Shown one piece after another: positions 27,490-35,019 of a DNA stretch of 64,000 nucleotides. The DNA lies in contig NZ_JACJQL010000001.1 in NCBI RefSeq assembly GCF_014696625.1, forward strand, positions 248,001 to 312,000. Reading direction: 5' to 3'. The first letter of the stretch is position 1. The number at the start of each line of letters is the position of its first letter. The DNA is from Nostoc parmelioides FACHB-3921. Lineage in GTDB: Bacteria > Cyanobacteriota > Cyanobacteriia > Cyanobacteriales > Nostocaceae. Under the pieces are notes generated by a model that saw only the letters and a list, made by a program, of their open reading frames with translations, was not told where the DNA came from and did no database searches. The position numbers and the translations under genes were made by a program.

Positions 27490-28908
27490 TGTTAAAAATT
27501 GCTCTACTCGTTGTGCTAGATATGTTTCTAATTCTGATAACGGTGCAGAACCTTCGGCAAAACGAGCAAAGTTGAGCATGGTTGGTAAATCTTCTGCGTC
27601 TCTTAGCCCTACGGTAGGGACGGCTGGGCTGAGGGTGCGTAAGGAAAAGTCGTCGGAGTTAAATACAGGGTTGCAATGGATGATAGAAGTTCGCCGCATG
27701 GGGTCTAATTTATTTCGGTAGACGCGTAAAACTTCGGCTGCTCCATTGGGTGGATCATTTTCGCAACCATCGGAAATAATAATGATTAACTCGGCTCCTG
27801 TTGCCAAAGCTGCTAACAGTGGTGTGGCTAAGTCAGTTTGTCCACGGGCATTTACTTGTAATGAATCTTCTACGGGTACTGTCCAAAAAGCTTGATATTC
27901 TTGCGCGGCGGCTTGTAATAAGTAATGTGCAGCCATAGCTATACCCAAGGGACGGCGGCGCTTTTCACTAGAGCCGGAACTGGAATAACTGCAATCCAAG
28001 ACTGCTGCAACTTTTCCTAGTTTGAGGGGTGCTTTTTTTAACGCTAAACGTGCCGATCGCTCTAAGGCTTGATGTAAAATATCTCTTTGTTGTTGTCGTA
28101 TATGCCAAGGTAAGGACAAGATATACAACGCCAACTTGGTTAAGGGAAGAAGACCAAAATCTACATTGATATCAGTTTCGTTACGTTCCGCCGCACCTTG
28201 CAAACGTAGCTTTTCTCCTAAAGTCATTTGCTGTTGAATCCGTGATAAGAAGACATCGCGGGGGACTTTGTGTTTAACTGCAAACCCTTCGGCGATGGTG
28301 AAAGGCAAATTGTAAATGGCTTCGGCGCTGTAATGTGCTTGGCGAAACTGTTCAAATAACTGGGTGGAGTAAGACTTTTGCTTCCAGTTGCGGAAAAGGA
28401 AAGTACCCAATTCACCTTGTAGTTTCAGGTGGGCATGGGTGGCGATCGCTCTCACTTTTGCGCGATACTTAACAGCATCAAAACTCATGTCACGCCGCAT
28501 ACTTAAATAATCGCGGGCGATCGCTCTACTTCGTCTATTATTAATTTTACGTTGTCGTAACTGTTGCAAAACTCCCCAAGCTCGTTGTGGCGGTAAAGAG
28601 TTGAGTGCATGAGCAATCAGTGCGCCTTCTTCTTGGCGATGTTCGGGGATTGTGTCTTTTCCTGTTGCCAGTAATTTTAAGATAATTTGGGCTTGGTTGA
28701 AATGGTTGATACCTGCGGCTAAAGTCCGGGCATAAAGTAAACGGTAATTGCCCAGAATATAATCATGTAAAAAGTCAATTGATACTCTTTGACCATAAGC
28801 ATCATCATAAAATTCTTTTTGTCCAGTGCAGGCAAGACAAGCGTTAATAAACATTACTAAATCTTCTCGCGCTACCTGTTCGACGCGGTTGCTATTGAGG
28901 TTAGTCAC
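27448..28908 (-). CDS. Ro60/TROVE-like protein with vWA domain
   Basis: About 486 residues from a GTG at 28908 preceded by GGAG at 9-nt spacing; a TTG at 28923 is an alternative. Residues 1-300 are alpha-helical and HEAT-like, with Arg-rich patches (QQLRQRKINNRRSRAIARDY). Residues 310-470 are a vWA fold with a MIDAS motif in AAVLDCSYSSSG, then GQTDLATPLLAAL and IIIISDGCENDPPNGAAEVL ahead of RVYRNKLD. This order (DxSxS, GxTD, xxxDxxE, YRxKxD) parallels the vWA part of Ro60 and bacterial Rsr, which bind Y RNAs and help RNA quality control. Similarity of the N-terminal part to TROVE is plausible but weaker. Two structured 77-nt elements lie directly upstream on the same strand. The C-terminus (TCTSFRVDC) comes from a repeat element. 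Confidence 0.72.
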   Translation of the reverse strand: MTNLNSNRVEQVAREDLVMFINACLACTGQKEFYDDAYGQRVSIDFLHDYILGNYRLLYARTLAAGINHFNQAQIILKLLATGKDTIPEHRQEEGALIAHALNSLPPQRAWGVLQQLRQRKINNRRSRAIARDYLSMRRDMSFDAVKYRAKVRAIATHAHLKLQGELGTFLFRNWKQKSYSTQLFEQFRQAHYSAEAIYNLPFTIAEGFAVKHKVPRDVFLSRIQQQMTLGEKLRLQGAAERNETDINVDFGLLPLTKLALYILSLPWHIRQQQRDILHQALERSARLALKKAPLKLGKVAAVLDCSYSSSGSSEKRRRPLGIAMAAHYLLQAAAQEYQAFWTVPVEDSLQVNARGQTDLATPLLAALATGAELIIIISDGCENDPPNGAAEVLRVYRNKLDPMRRTSIIHCNPVFNSDDFSLRTLSPAVPTVGLRDAEDLPTMLNFARFAEGSAPLSELETYLAQRVEQFLTASSLTCTSFRVDC

Positions 28909-28923
28909 GTCGCTTCGCTCCAA

Positions 28924-29188
28924 TTAAAAATTCAAAATTCGTCTTGAAAAGTTTCCTACGGCGGGAAACCCCTCCGGGTTCACCAGTTGCCTACGCAGGG
29001 AAACCCTCCTACAGCACTGGATTCACCGCCTACAGAACTTTCCGCAAAATTCAAAATTAAAGAAAATGAGTGGAAGCTTGTAGTAGTTAGTAGGGTGCGT
29101 CAGTGTGAGAAAACCTAGCTGTACCAAGAAATTATTCATACTGACGCACCCTAAAATTTGGATATTTTTTTATCTGGAAGTCCTTTAT
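28924..29188. repeat. Repeat-rich gap with a GTGCGTCAG miniature element
   Basis: AATTCAA heptamers at both ends of 28924-29060 enclose a GC-rich block of short repeats (CCTACGGCGGGAAACCC and CCTACGCAGGGAAACCC). From about 29091 an inverted-repeat element carries TAGGGTGCGTCAG and CTGACGCACCCTA arms and ends in GGATATTTTTTTATCTGGAA GTCC. A fuller copy in the opposite orientation lies at 60175-60317. The element ends just before the first 77-nt structured element. Confidence 0.7.
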
Positions 29189-29193
29189 ATCAA

Positions 29194-29270
29194 GTTCGGG
29201 GAAAGAACGGTACGACTAGGTTAGACAACTTAAAAGGTTGGAACGGAAATCATACCAAAGTCCCGCGAAC
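29194..29270 (-). ncRNA. Candidate Y RNA-like structured RNA, copy 1
   Basis: 77 nt. On the minus strand it folds as follows: a terminal helix of GUUCG and GGGA pairing with UCCC and CGAAC, with one unpaired C between the two 5' blocks; a small internal loop; a continuous 9-bp helix GGUAUGAUU/AGUCGUACC; an internal loop; and a CAAC-GUUG hairpin with a 7-nt loop. Its partner at 29350 has the same length and fold, with changes that keep pairing only on this strand. It lies about 285 nt upstream of the Ro-like gene. Closure of the molecule by its own ends and a bulged C in the terminal stem are features of Y RNAs. The RNA has not been shown to exist. Confidence 0.55.
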
Positions 29271-29349
29271 ATTAAGACTTAAGCTAAAAATTTTTGAATC
29301 TTGTAGCGTTTGCGCTTCCCGTAGGGTATTTTGAATTGTTATGGGTGCT

Positions 29350-29426
29350 GTTCGGGGAAAGGCGGCACAACTAGCTAGGACAGTTTCACAGACTGGGTTC
29401 GGAAGTCATACCAGAGTCCCGCGAAC
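29350..29426 (-). ncRNA. Candidate Y RNA-like structured RNA, copy 2
   Basis: 77 nt, homologous to the copy at 29194. On the minus strand it has the same terminal helix with bulged C6, a 9-bp helix GGUAUGACU/AGUUGUGCC, and a CAGU-ACUG hairpin with loop CUGUGAA. Compared with copy 1, the hairpin shows two double compensatory changes, and the middle helix shows three G-U/Watson-Crick exchanges that would be A-C mismatches on the plus strand. It starts 13 nt after the stop of the gene at 29439, so it could be processed from that transcript. It is not a canonical tRNA, because there is no T-arm. Confidence 0.55.
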
Positions 29427-29438
29427 AGCAAGACTGAA

Positions 29439-29810
29439 TTACTGAGCGTGGCAGAGTTGCTGCCTTTGAGATAATTGTTGGAGTAATAATTCTACAGATG
29501 ACATCAAATCTGTAACAAAAACCCCTGTTTCACTGTTTTCAGTTGATGTTATGTATATACCTTGGAGAGTAACTTCAAAGTATGAAGGATCACAAGGACA
29601 AAAATCTATCAAGTTGGCTTGGGCTAACTTTTCTAAAACAGCTAAGGGGGATGATTCGATAGGTAATAGAAAAGCCGCCGTGCTGGGTTCCATGTAGATA
29701 TTTGTGCCAGTGCTGAGAGCCAAATTTACTCTTTGATTTACCCAGTTTTTTAAAGGTACGTCGATATAATCTAAACTAACGCTATTTTCGGTGTAAGTGA
29801 GTTTTAACAT
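29439..29810 (-). CDS. Small conserved cyanobacterial protein of unknown function
   Basis: 123 residues with ATG start. Recognisable stretches are LTYTENSVSLDYIDVPLKNW VNQRV, MEPSTAAFLLPIESS and DFCPCDPSYFEVTLQGIYIT. From memory these match a conserved family of small proteins in Nostoc and relatives (alr0857-like), without known function. No signal peptide or membrane helix is seen. Cys-Pro-Cys could bind metal. It is the upstream gene of the group that contains the two structured RNAs and the Ro-like protein, and it shares their strand. A miniature element lies 14-135 bp upstream of its start and may carry or disturb its promoter. Confidence 0.75.
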   Translation of the reverse strand: MLKLTYTENSVSLDYIDVPLKNWVNQRVNLALSTGTNIYMEPSTAAFLLPIESSPLAVLEKLAQANLIDFCPCDPSYFEVTLQGIYITSTENSETGVFVTDLMSSVELLLQQLSQRQQLCHAQ

Positions 29811-29823
29811 ATTGATTAATGAT

Positions 29824-29945
29824 AAGCTTCCCTTGCTGTAACTTGCACATCTTTTCGTGTTAGGTGCTGACTGTTGACAGTTAACCGTTAGCAGTCAACA
29901 AACTATACGAGTGACTATGTATTTTAAAAACGTAACAGTTCATCT
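29824..29945. mobile_element. Miniature inverted-repeat element, STRR-cargo family, inverted copy
   Basis: Reading its reverse strand gives GTTACGTTTTTAAAATACAT AGTCAC, a heptamer core, and AACACGAAAAGATGTGCAAG TTACAG. It aligns end to end with the element at 27365, which lies in the opposite orientation. It sits between the divergent starts of the small gene at 29439 and the NACHT gene. Confidence 0.7.
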
Positions 29946-30087
29946 CATTGATATATATTCAAGTGTTTGGTGGTGTGCTTCGGATAAAATCAGAATATTC
30001 TGGGGAACTGCCCTGAAGCTAAATGTGAACGTGCAACCGGAAATGCTTGTGAAATCGAGTTTAGATGGTTAGGGGAAGTTGCTAAAC

Positions 30088-33000
30088 TTGGGGGAATCCC
30101 CGAACTTTGTTGAGTATGCGGCTACGATAATGGCAAGAGCGAGTTATGGCCCAGAAGCAAAAAAGCGATCGCGGCATTTATTACAGGTACTATTAGCCTA
30201 TGCTAATGATGAGTTAGACTGCGATGAAGTGGCTTTAGATGCCCTGCGTCCCCAAATACAAACTCGTTGGCAAAGTGAAACACGCCTAGTTGTCAGAACT
30301 AAAGTCAGATTTTTGCAAGCTTTAACGGGTTTAACATCAGGTGAGTTAACATCTGAACAAATCAAAGAAGCCTTAAAACGGTTTGCAGATTTCTTAGAAA
30401 TATTAGAAGATAATCGCCCATCTCGTAGTGGTTCCGAAACTTGGCACTTTACCCTCAATCTTTGGTACAAACGCCAAGATACAGCAGCCAACTTACAAAA
30501 ATTTGATTCCCACTGGGAAAGTCGCCGTCCAGAAAAGTCCAAGGAAGTCACAGCAGCAAAAGCGGACAAACAAGCAAATCCCCTCACTCCCTATCCAAAT
30601 TGGCAAGAACTATGTCGCGCCAACCTCAACAACCGCCTGACAACCAATCCCCTCACTAGTGCAGATGGTGTCACCTTTGAATTAAATCAAGTTTACGTAC
30701 CTTTGGGCTTAGTACAGAGAAAACAGCGTTTACGTCATCGTGATGATGTCACTCCCCAAGAGGGGTCGCGTTTATATGAACCAGAGGACTTGGATATTAC
30801 CCAAACCTTTGACCATAATGAATTTATTCAACAGGTACTAGGAAAAAAGCAAAGTCAGCGAATTGCCATTGTTGGCGAACCAGGTGCAGGGAAAACTACT
30901 TTTTTGCAGAGAATTGCTGCGTGGGTGTTGGAAAATACCGCAGATTTACCAGTTTGGATTTCCCTAGCAGATTTACAAAGTAAAACTCTGGAACAGTATT
31001 TAACTCAAGACTGGTTACCTTCAGCTATGCGTAAGTTTAGAGTTCCGCCAGAACTTGAAGACGCATTTTGTGAACAGTTCAACCAAGGAAGAGTTTGGTT
31101 ACTGCTGGATGCAGTGGATGAAATGGCCATTGAATCTACCAGCGCCTTGGCGAAAATTGCTAGTTTCCTGAAAGGTTGGGTAGGCGATGCCACAATTATT
31201 CTTACCTGTCGGCTAAATGTTTGGGATGGGGGGAAGAATGCTTTAGAAAATTTTGACACTTACTGCAATCTACATTTTACCTACGGCCTGGATCAAACAC
31301 AGGATCGGATAGGGCAATTTATTTGTCGATGGTTTCAGTACAATCCAGCTTTAGGCGCAAAACTGCGACACGAGTTAAACCAACCAGAAAGGCGACGAGT
31401 CAAAGATACGGTAAAAAATCCCTTACGTTTGGCTTTATTGTGTCGGATTTGGGGCATTACTCAGGGAGAATTACCTTATAGTAAGGCGATGCTTTATCAG
31501 CAGTTTGTGGAAGCAATCTATGAGTGGAAACAAGACATTTTCCCTACTACTTCCACTCAGAGACAGGAGTTAAATCGGGCGTTGGGAAAATTAGCGCTGT
31601 TGGCAATTGCCCAAACACAAACAAAGTTTCGCCTCAGACATCGTTTTGTCTGCCAAGTTTTAGGCGCTCCCGATGATGGGTTGTTCCAACTAGCACTCCA
31701 GTTAGGTTGGTTAAATCAAGTCGGTATTTCCGAAACTCAAGGGGAAAAAGTTTATGCTTTTTATCATCCCACATTTCAAGAATATTTTGCGGCTCAGGCT
31801 ATTACAGATTGGGGAGTAGTAAAGGATTATCTGTTGTCAGAGGAAAGTAGTTACCGAATTTTTGAGCCGCAATGGCGAGAGGTCATACTATTGTGGCTGG
31901 GTAGGGATGATGTACCACAAGTAGAAAAAGAGGCGTTGATTAACGCGCTAATGCAATTTGAGGATGGATGCGGGGGATTCTATAATTATCAGGCTTCTTT
32001 TTTGGCAGCCCAGGGAATTGCTGAATTTAGTAATTGTCAGCAAGCTGAGGGGATTATTCAGCAGTTAATTAAGTGGCGTTTTGGCTACTTTGATTCACAA
32101 AAGCAAAAATGGTGTAGATATCCATCACCAATTGTAGAAGGTGCGCGGATAGCTTTACTCAAAACCGATCGCCTAAAAGCGATCGCCTGCTTAGAACAAT
32201 TTATCACTTCCTGTGACAATGAGTTTGATAGTTGGAATGCAGCCTATAGTTTAGGTAAGATTTTCGACCCTGGAAACAAGATTGCGATCGCTTCTTTGGA
32301 AAATCTTGTTAAAATAGCTCGCCATGAGACTATTCGTTGGCAAGCAGCCTATAGCTTGGGCAGAGTCGATGCAGAAAATCCCACGGCTATGACTGCATTG
32401 CTGCAAATTATTGCAACTACTGATAATGAATCTACTCGTCGTAAAGCTGCTTATAGTTTAGGCAAACTTGATTCCCACAACGCCACAGCTATTACCACAT
32501 TAGAAAAAATTGCCCAATCAGCCACAGATTCCTCCCAACGCCGCCAGGCCGCCGAGAATCTAGCAACTTTACGCGGTGAAGAAATTACACATAAATGGCA
32601 AGGTAAACGACAACAAAAACAAAAGGTACTTTACCCTGTACCTGAAAAAATCACAGCCTTAATCCGTGGTATCTCTTTATGTGAGGATGAAGACACCAAA
32701 AGACGTAGAGCCTACAAATTAGCACAACTTGACCCAGGTAATAAAATTGCCTTGACAACCTTACTACAATTGCTCAAGTCAACCCAGCGCGAATCGCTAC
32801 GCAAACGCACAGCCGACAATTTAAAAGAAATCCTCATTGATGCACAGTTACCACAAGTAATTTTTTACCTCAAAGATTGCTTTTCTCCCACAGTTAGGGA
32901 ACACGAGTTGGAATTACACCGAGATTGTTACAAATTGCTGTGGTACTGTGCCGAAAATCTGACTTATCAAGAGTTTTACCAGTGTTGGCATATTTTATGA
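30088..33000 (+). CDS. NACHT-family STAND NTPase with C-terminal HEAT repeats
   Basis: About 970 residues. No ATG lies near the expected start. TTG codons at 30079 and 30088 follow an in-frame TAG, and 30088 has AGGGGAAG upstream, so I prefer it; the ATG at 30130 is a third option. The N-terminal 150 residues form a helical domain (FVEYAATIMARASYG, FADFLEILEDNRP) common ahead of NACHT in cyanobacteria. The P-loop is GEPGAGKTT (about residue 263), Walker B is VWLLLDAVDEM, and the sensor is TCRLNVWDG. After about residue 690 come HEAT-like repeats with recurring AAYSLG. Bacterial NACHT proteins include anti-phage sensors. No nuclease or other effector domain is recognisable, so its output is unknown. 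Confidence 0.88.
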   Translation: MGESPNFVEYAATIMARASYGPEAKKRSRHLLQVLLAYANDELDCDEVALDALRPQIQTRWQSETRLVVRTKVRFLQALTGLTSGELTSEQIKEALKRFADFLEILEDNRPSRSGSETWHFTLNLWYKRQDTAANLQKFDSHWESRRPEKSKEVTAAKADKQANPLTPYPNWQELCRANLNNRLTTNPLTSADGVTFELNQVYVPLGLVQRKQRLRHRDDVTPQEGSRLYEPEDLDITQTFDHNEFIQQVLGKKQSQRIAIVGEPGAGKTTFLQRIAAWVLENTADLPVWISLADLQSKTLEQYLTQDWLPSAMRKFRVPPELEDAFCEQFNQGRVWLLLDAVDEMAIESTSALAKIASFLKGWVGDATIILTCRLNVWDGGKNALENFDTYCNLHFTYGLDQTQDRIGQFICRWFQYNPALGAKLRHELNQPERRRVKDTVKNPLRLALLCRIWGITQGELPYSKAMLYQQFVEAIYEWKQDIFPTTSTQRQELNRALGKLALLAIAQTQTKFRLRHRFVCQVLGAPDDGLFQLALQLGWLNQVGISETQGEKVYAFYHPTFQEYFAAQAITDWGVVKDYLLSEESSYRIFEPQWREVILLWLGRDDVPQVEKEALINALMQFEDGCGGFYNYQASFLAAQGIAEFSNCQQAEGIIQQLIKWRFGYFDSQKQKWCRYPSPIVEGARIALLKTDRLKAIACLEQFITSCDNEFDSWNAAYSLGKIFDPGNKIAIASLENLVKIARHETIRWQAAYSLGRVDAENPTAMTALLQIIATTDNESTRRKAAYSLGKLDSHNATAITTLEKIAQSATDSSQRRQAAENLATLRGEEITHKWQGKRQQKQKVLYPVPEKITALIRGISLCEDEDTKRRRAYKLAQLDPGNKIALTTLLQLLKSTQRESLRKRTADNLKEILIDAQLPQVIFYLKDCFSPTVREHELELHRDCYKLLWYCAENLTYQEFYQCWHIL

Positions 33001-33078
33001 GTTCGACAAATTTAAAAAACCCCTCTTCATAGAACAACCAAACGGTTCATCGAAATCGGGGAAAATTTAAGTGCTAGA

Positions 33079-33262
33079 TGAAAGGGAGTAGGGAGTAGGG
33101 ATTGGGGAGTAGGGAAACTAAGCCGCCCACGAGAGGCGGGGTTTCAACCTACCTTGCAATACAAGGATTTTATCGCCCACAAGGGGCGTTAGCGTAGCGG
33201 GACGCAAGTCCGGCTTTAAACCTTTTTCGGGGCTAATTTCTTCCCCTACTCCCTACTCCCAG
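33079..33262. repeat. Repeat block flanked by inverted AGGGAGTAGGG sequences
   Basis: Begins with tandem GGGAGTAGGGAGTAGGGA and ends with CCCCTACTCCCTACTCCC, which is the inverted match. The inner part is a run of common short repeats (GCCCACGAGAGGCGGGGTTT, GCCCACAAGGGGCGTTAGCG). It lies downstream of the NACHT gene and could act as a terminator structure or be another small element. No protein is encoded. Confidence 0.55.
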
Positions 33263-33316
33263 CCCAAGATACTATCTTTGATTGCAACTTGGTATAAATT
33301 AGAAACGATACCTCCT

Positions 33317-33412
33317 ATGGTACAGTTGGGTTTGAGTGTATAAGCGATCGCTCAATTATTAGATTTACCGCTAGAAGTATTACAGCAAGCAGTCCAACAG
33401 TCCAACCAATAA
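33317..33412 (+). pseudogene. Short coding remnant ending in AIAQLLDLPLEVLQQAVQQSNQ
   Basis: One frame reads MVQLGLSV, a TAA, then AIAQLLDLPLEVLQQAVQQS NQ and a stop. This looks like the C-terminal tail of Rpn/PD-(D/E)XK transposase-like proteins, which often end in GLSxExIAxxxxLxLExVxx in cyanobacteria. That family link is from memory. The in-frame stop coincides with a HIP1 site. Nothing else of the gene survives nearby. Confidence 0.4.
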
Positions 33413-33471
33413 GCTGATGCGCCTTTGTACGCGAAAGCGATACGCTAGAGGCTAAAGCTCAAAAAAAGACC

Positions 33472-34041
33472 ATGACACCTGACGTAATTGCCCAAACTCT
33501 GGCAGAATCATTTACTACAGCAGATGTACAAGCGATCGCACCTGGATCGTGGCAAGTAGATACATCTACATTTAGACTGTTGGTATTGCTGTCGGAAGAT
33601 AACAGTTGGTTACGAGTTTTACTACCAATTGTCCCATTACAAGAAGCCCAAGCATTCTTAGCACAGTTTTTGGAAGCCAACTTTGATGACACTCAAGAAG
33701 TACGCTATGCCTTGTATGATGGCGTAATTTGGGCAGTCTATCAACACAATAGCAGCACTTTGACCAAAGATGACTTGAGTAGTGCGATCGCTAGACTTAT
33801 TTCCTTATATGAAGCAGGTTTAAATGATGTCTTCAATCGCCTGATTGAAAGTCGCATCCGGCAAATTGTGCAAGCAGCAAAACAGCAAGGACAATCTCTG
33901 GAAGCCACAATGCAAAACCTAGAAAGATTTTACGCCGAAGGATTGTTAGGAGAAATTAACCAAACTGTAGAATCAAGAGAAGAAGTTTTAGCGGCTTGGA
34001 AGCGTCAGTTAGAAAGATTGTGGAATGAAGTAAATAGCTAG
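33472..34041 (+). CDS. Conserved hypothetical protein
   Basis: 189 residues with ATG start. The first half looks like an alpha/beta fold (FRLLVLLSEDNSWLRVLLPIVP, VRYALYDGVIWAVY) that resembles the small chaperone-like YbjN/CesT group. The second half is helical (IESRIRQIVQAAKQQG, WKRQLERLWNEV). No catalytic motif, signal peptide or membrane helix is present. It is followed 18 bp later by the DUF2358 gene, so the two may be co-transcribed. I do not recognise a function. Confidence 0.7.
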   Translation: MTPDVIAQTLAESFTTADVQAIAPGSWQVDTSTFRLLVLLSEDNSWLRVLLPIVPLQEAQAFLAQFLEANFDDTQEVRYALYDGVIWAVYQHNSSTLTKDDLSSAIARLISLYEAGLNDVFNRLIESRIRQIVQAAKQQGQSLEATMQNLERFYAEGLLGEINQTVESREEVLAAWKRQLERLWNEVNS

Positions 34042-34059
34042 ATAATTGGTAATTGGTAA

Positions 34060-34449
34060 ATGAAAATTATTGAAATTCTTAAGCAAGACTATCAGCGATT
34101 TCCCGTGAATCAAACTTATAGCATTTACGCAGAAGACGTTTATTTCCAAGACCCACTAAATAAATTCCGTGGGATTACACGTTATAAACAAATGATTAAT
34201 TTCATGCAAACTTGGTTTTTAAATATCAAAATGGATTTGCATGATATTCAACCTTTAGAAGACAAAATCAAAACCGAATGGACACTGAGTTGGAATACTC
34301 CCCTACCTTGGAAGCCACGTATTTCCATCTCCGGTTGGAGTGAATTAGGTCTTGACTCTGAAGGCTTGATTGTCTCTCATATTGATTATTGGCAATGTTC
34401 CCTCTTAGATGTCATCAAACAACACTTCTTTCAAGTAAATAATCAGTAA
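34060..34449 (+). CDS. DUF2358 family protein
   Basis: 129 residues with ATG start. It begins MKIIEILKQDYQRFPVN and has YAEDVYFQDPLNKFRG, WTLSWNTPLPWKPRISISGW and HIDYWQ, which are typical of DUF2358, an NTF2/SnoaL-like family of cyanobacteria and plastids. The family has no settled function. The gene lies 18 bp downstream of the hypothetical gene at 33472. It contains no membrane helix. Confidence 0.85.
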   Translation: MKIIEILKQDYQRFPVNQTYSIYAEDVYFQDPLNKFRGITRYKQMINFMQTWFLNIKMDLHDIQPLEDKIKTEWTLSWNTPLPWKPRISISGWSELGLDSEGLIVSHIDYWQCSLLDVIKQHFFQVNNQ

Positions 34450-34505
34450 GACCGTTTCTTGATGTAGCTTGCCTGGCGTAGCCATATATGCACTTTATTC
34501 CATAC

Positions 34506-34535
34506 TGTAGAGGCGTTGCATACAACGTCTCTACA
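34506..34535. repeat. Palindromic repeat TGTAGAGGCGTTG
   Basis: Arms TGTAGAGGCGTTG and CAACGTCTCTACA flank the 4-nt loop CATA, with one G-T pair. It lies 57 bp downstream of the DUF2358 gene. I recall this hairpin as a common dispersed repeat in Nostoc genomes. It may also work as a transcription stop. Confidence 0.7.
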
Positions 34536-34715
34536 TCATTTATTTGGCGCAACTTCATAGAGAATTGGTATAAGATTTGCTTCCAATAAATAATTCATAC
34601 CTATTACTCATTACTCACTACCAAGCCTTGATGAGCGCGAACATTTTCCGTAGGGTTTTGGTACTTCCCGTGAAAAGTCAGCCTCCCTTGTGGATGAGCT
34701 AAATTACCCATCACC

Positions 34716-34886
34716 CAATACGGTTCAGTTAAGAAAATAAATTAACTGCTACATATAAAACAGATCTATTTTTTGGAGGGGGCTTGGGGGACGCAACCGT
34801 CCCCCAATCGGGGGTTTGGGGGAGAATCCCCCAAGTCTTGGTTCTTCTGAAATCGATAAGCTGACAATGTTAACTGAACCGTATTG
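34716..34886. mobile_element. Miniature inverted-repeat element, CAATACGG family, copy 2
   Basis: A 171-bp element with termini CAATACGGTTCAGTTAAG and TTAACTGAACCGTATTG. It is flanked by the exact 10-bp direct repeat ACCCATCACC (34706-34715 and 34887-34896). The interior contains GGGGGAC/GTCCCCC and GGGGGA/TCCCCC stems. No protein is encoded, so a transposase would be supplied from elsewhere. The exact duplication implies a recent insertion. It lies 134 bp upstream of the Get3d start. Confidence 0.88.
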
Positions 34887-35019
34887 ACCCATCACCCATG
34901 AATGCCCAATGATTTCTTGACAGTAAACCAACTCAAACTGCACTTATTCCCTGCAAACCATCGATAATAGAGATAACGTAAATAAATGTAAACAATTCTC
35001 AGGCAGGGCATAATCATCC

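Noticed and set aside
29194..29426. tRNA genes: the 7-nt hairpin loops read as CU-UUU-AA and CU-GUG-AA, like anticodon loops for Lys and His, and each element is 77 nt long.
   Set aside because: There is no T-arm with TTCRA, no standard acceptor/D-arm spacing, and the helix next to the hairpin cannot form a tRNA cloverleaf. A Y RNA-like hairpin explains all paired positions better.
29194..29426. Integron attC-like sites, because the ends are GTTCG and CGAAC.
   Set aside because: attC sites have RYYYAAC at the left and GTTRRRY at the right; the orientation here is the reverse, and no integrase or cassette array is present.
26171..33000. A single defence island combining the Ro-like genes with the NACHT gene.
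   Set aside because: The NACHT gene is on the opposite strand behind a miniature element, and nothing in the sequence links the two functionally.
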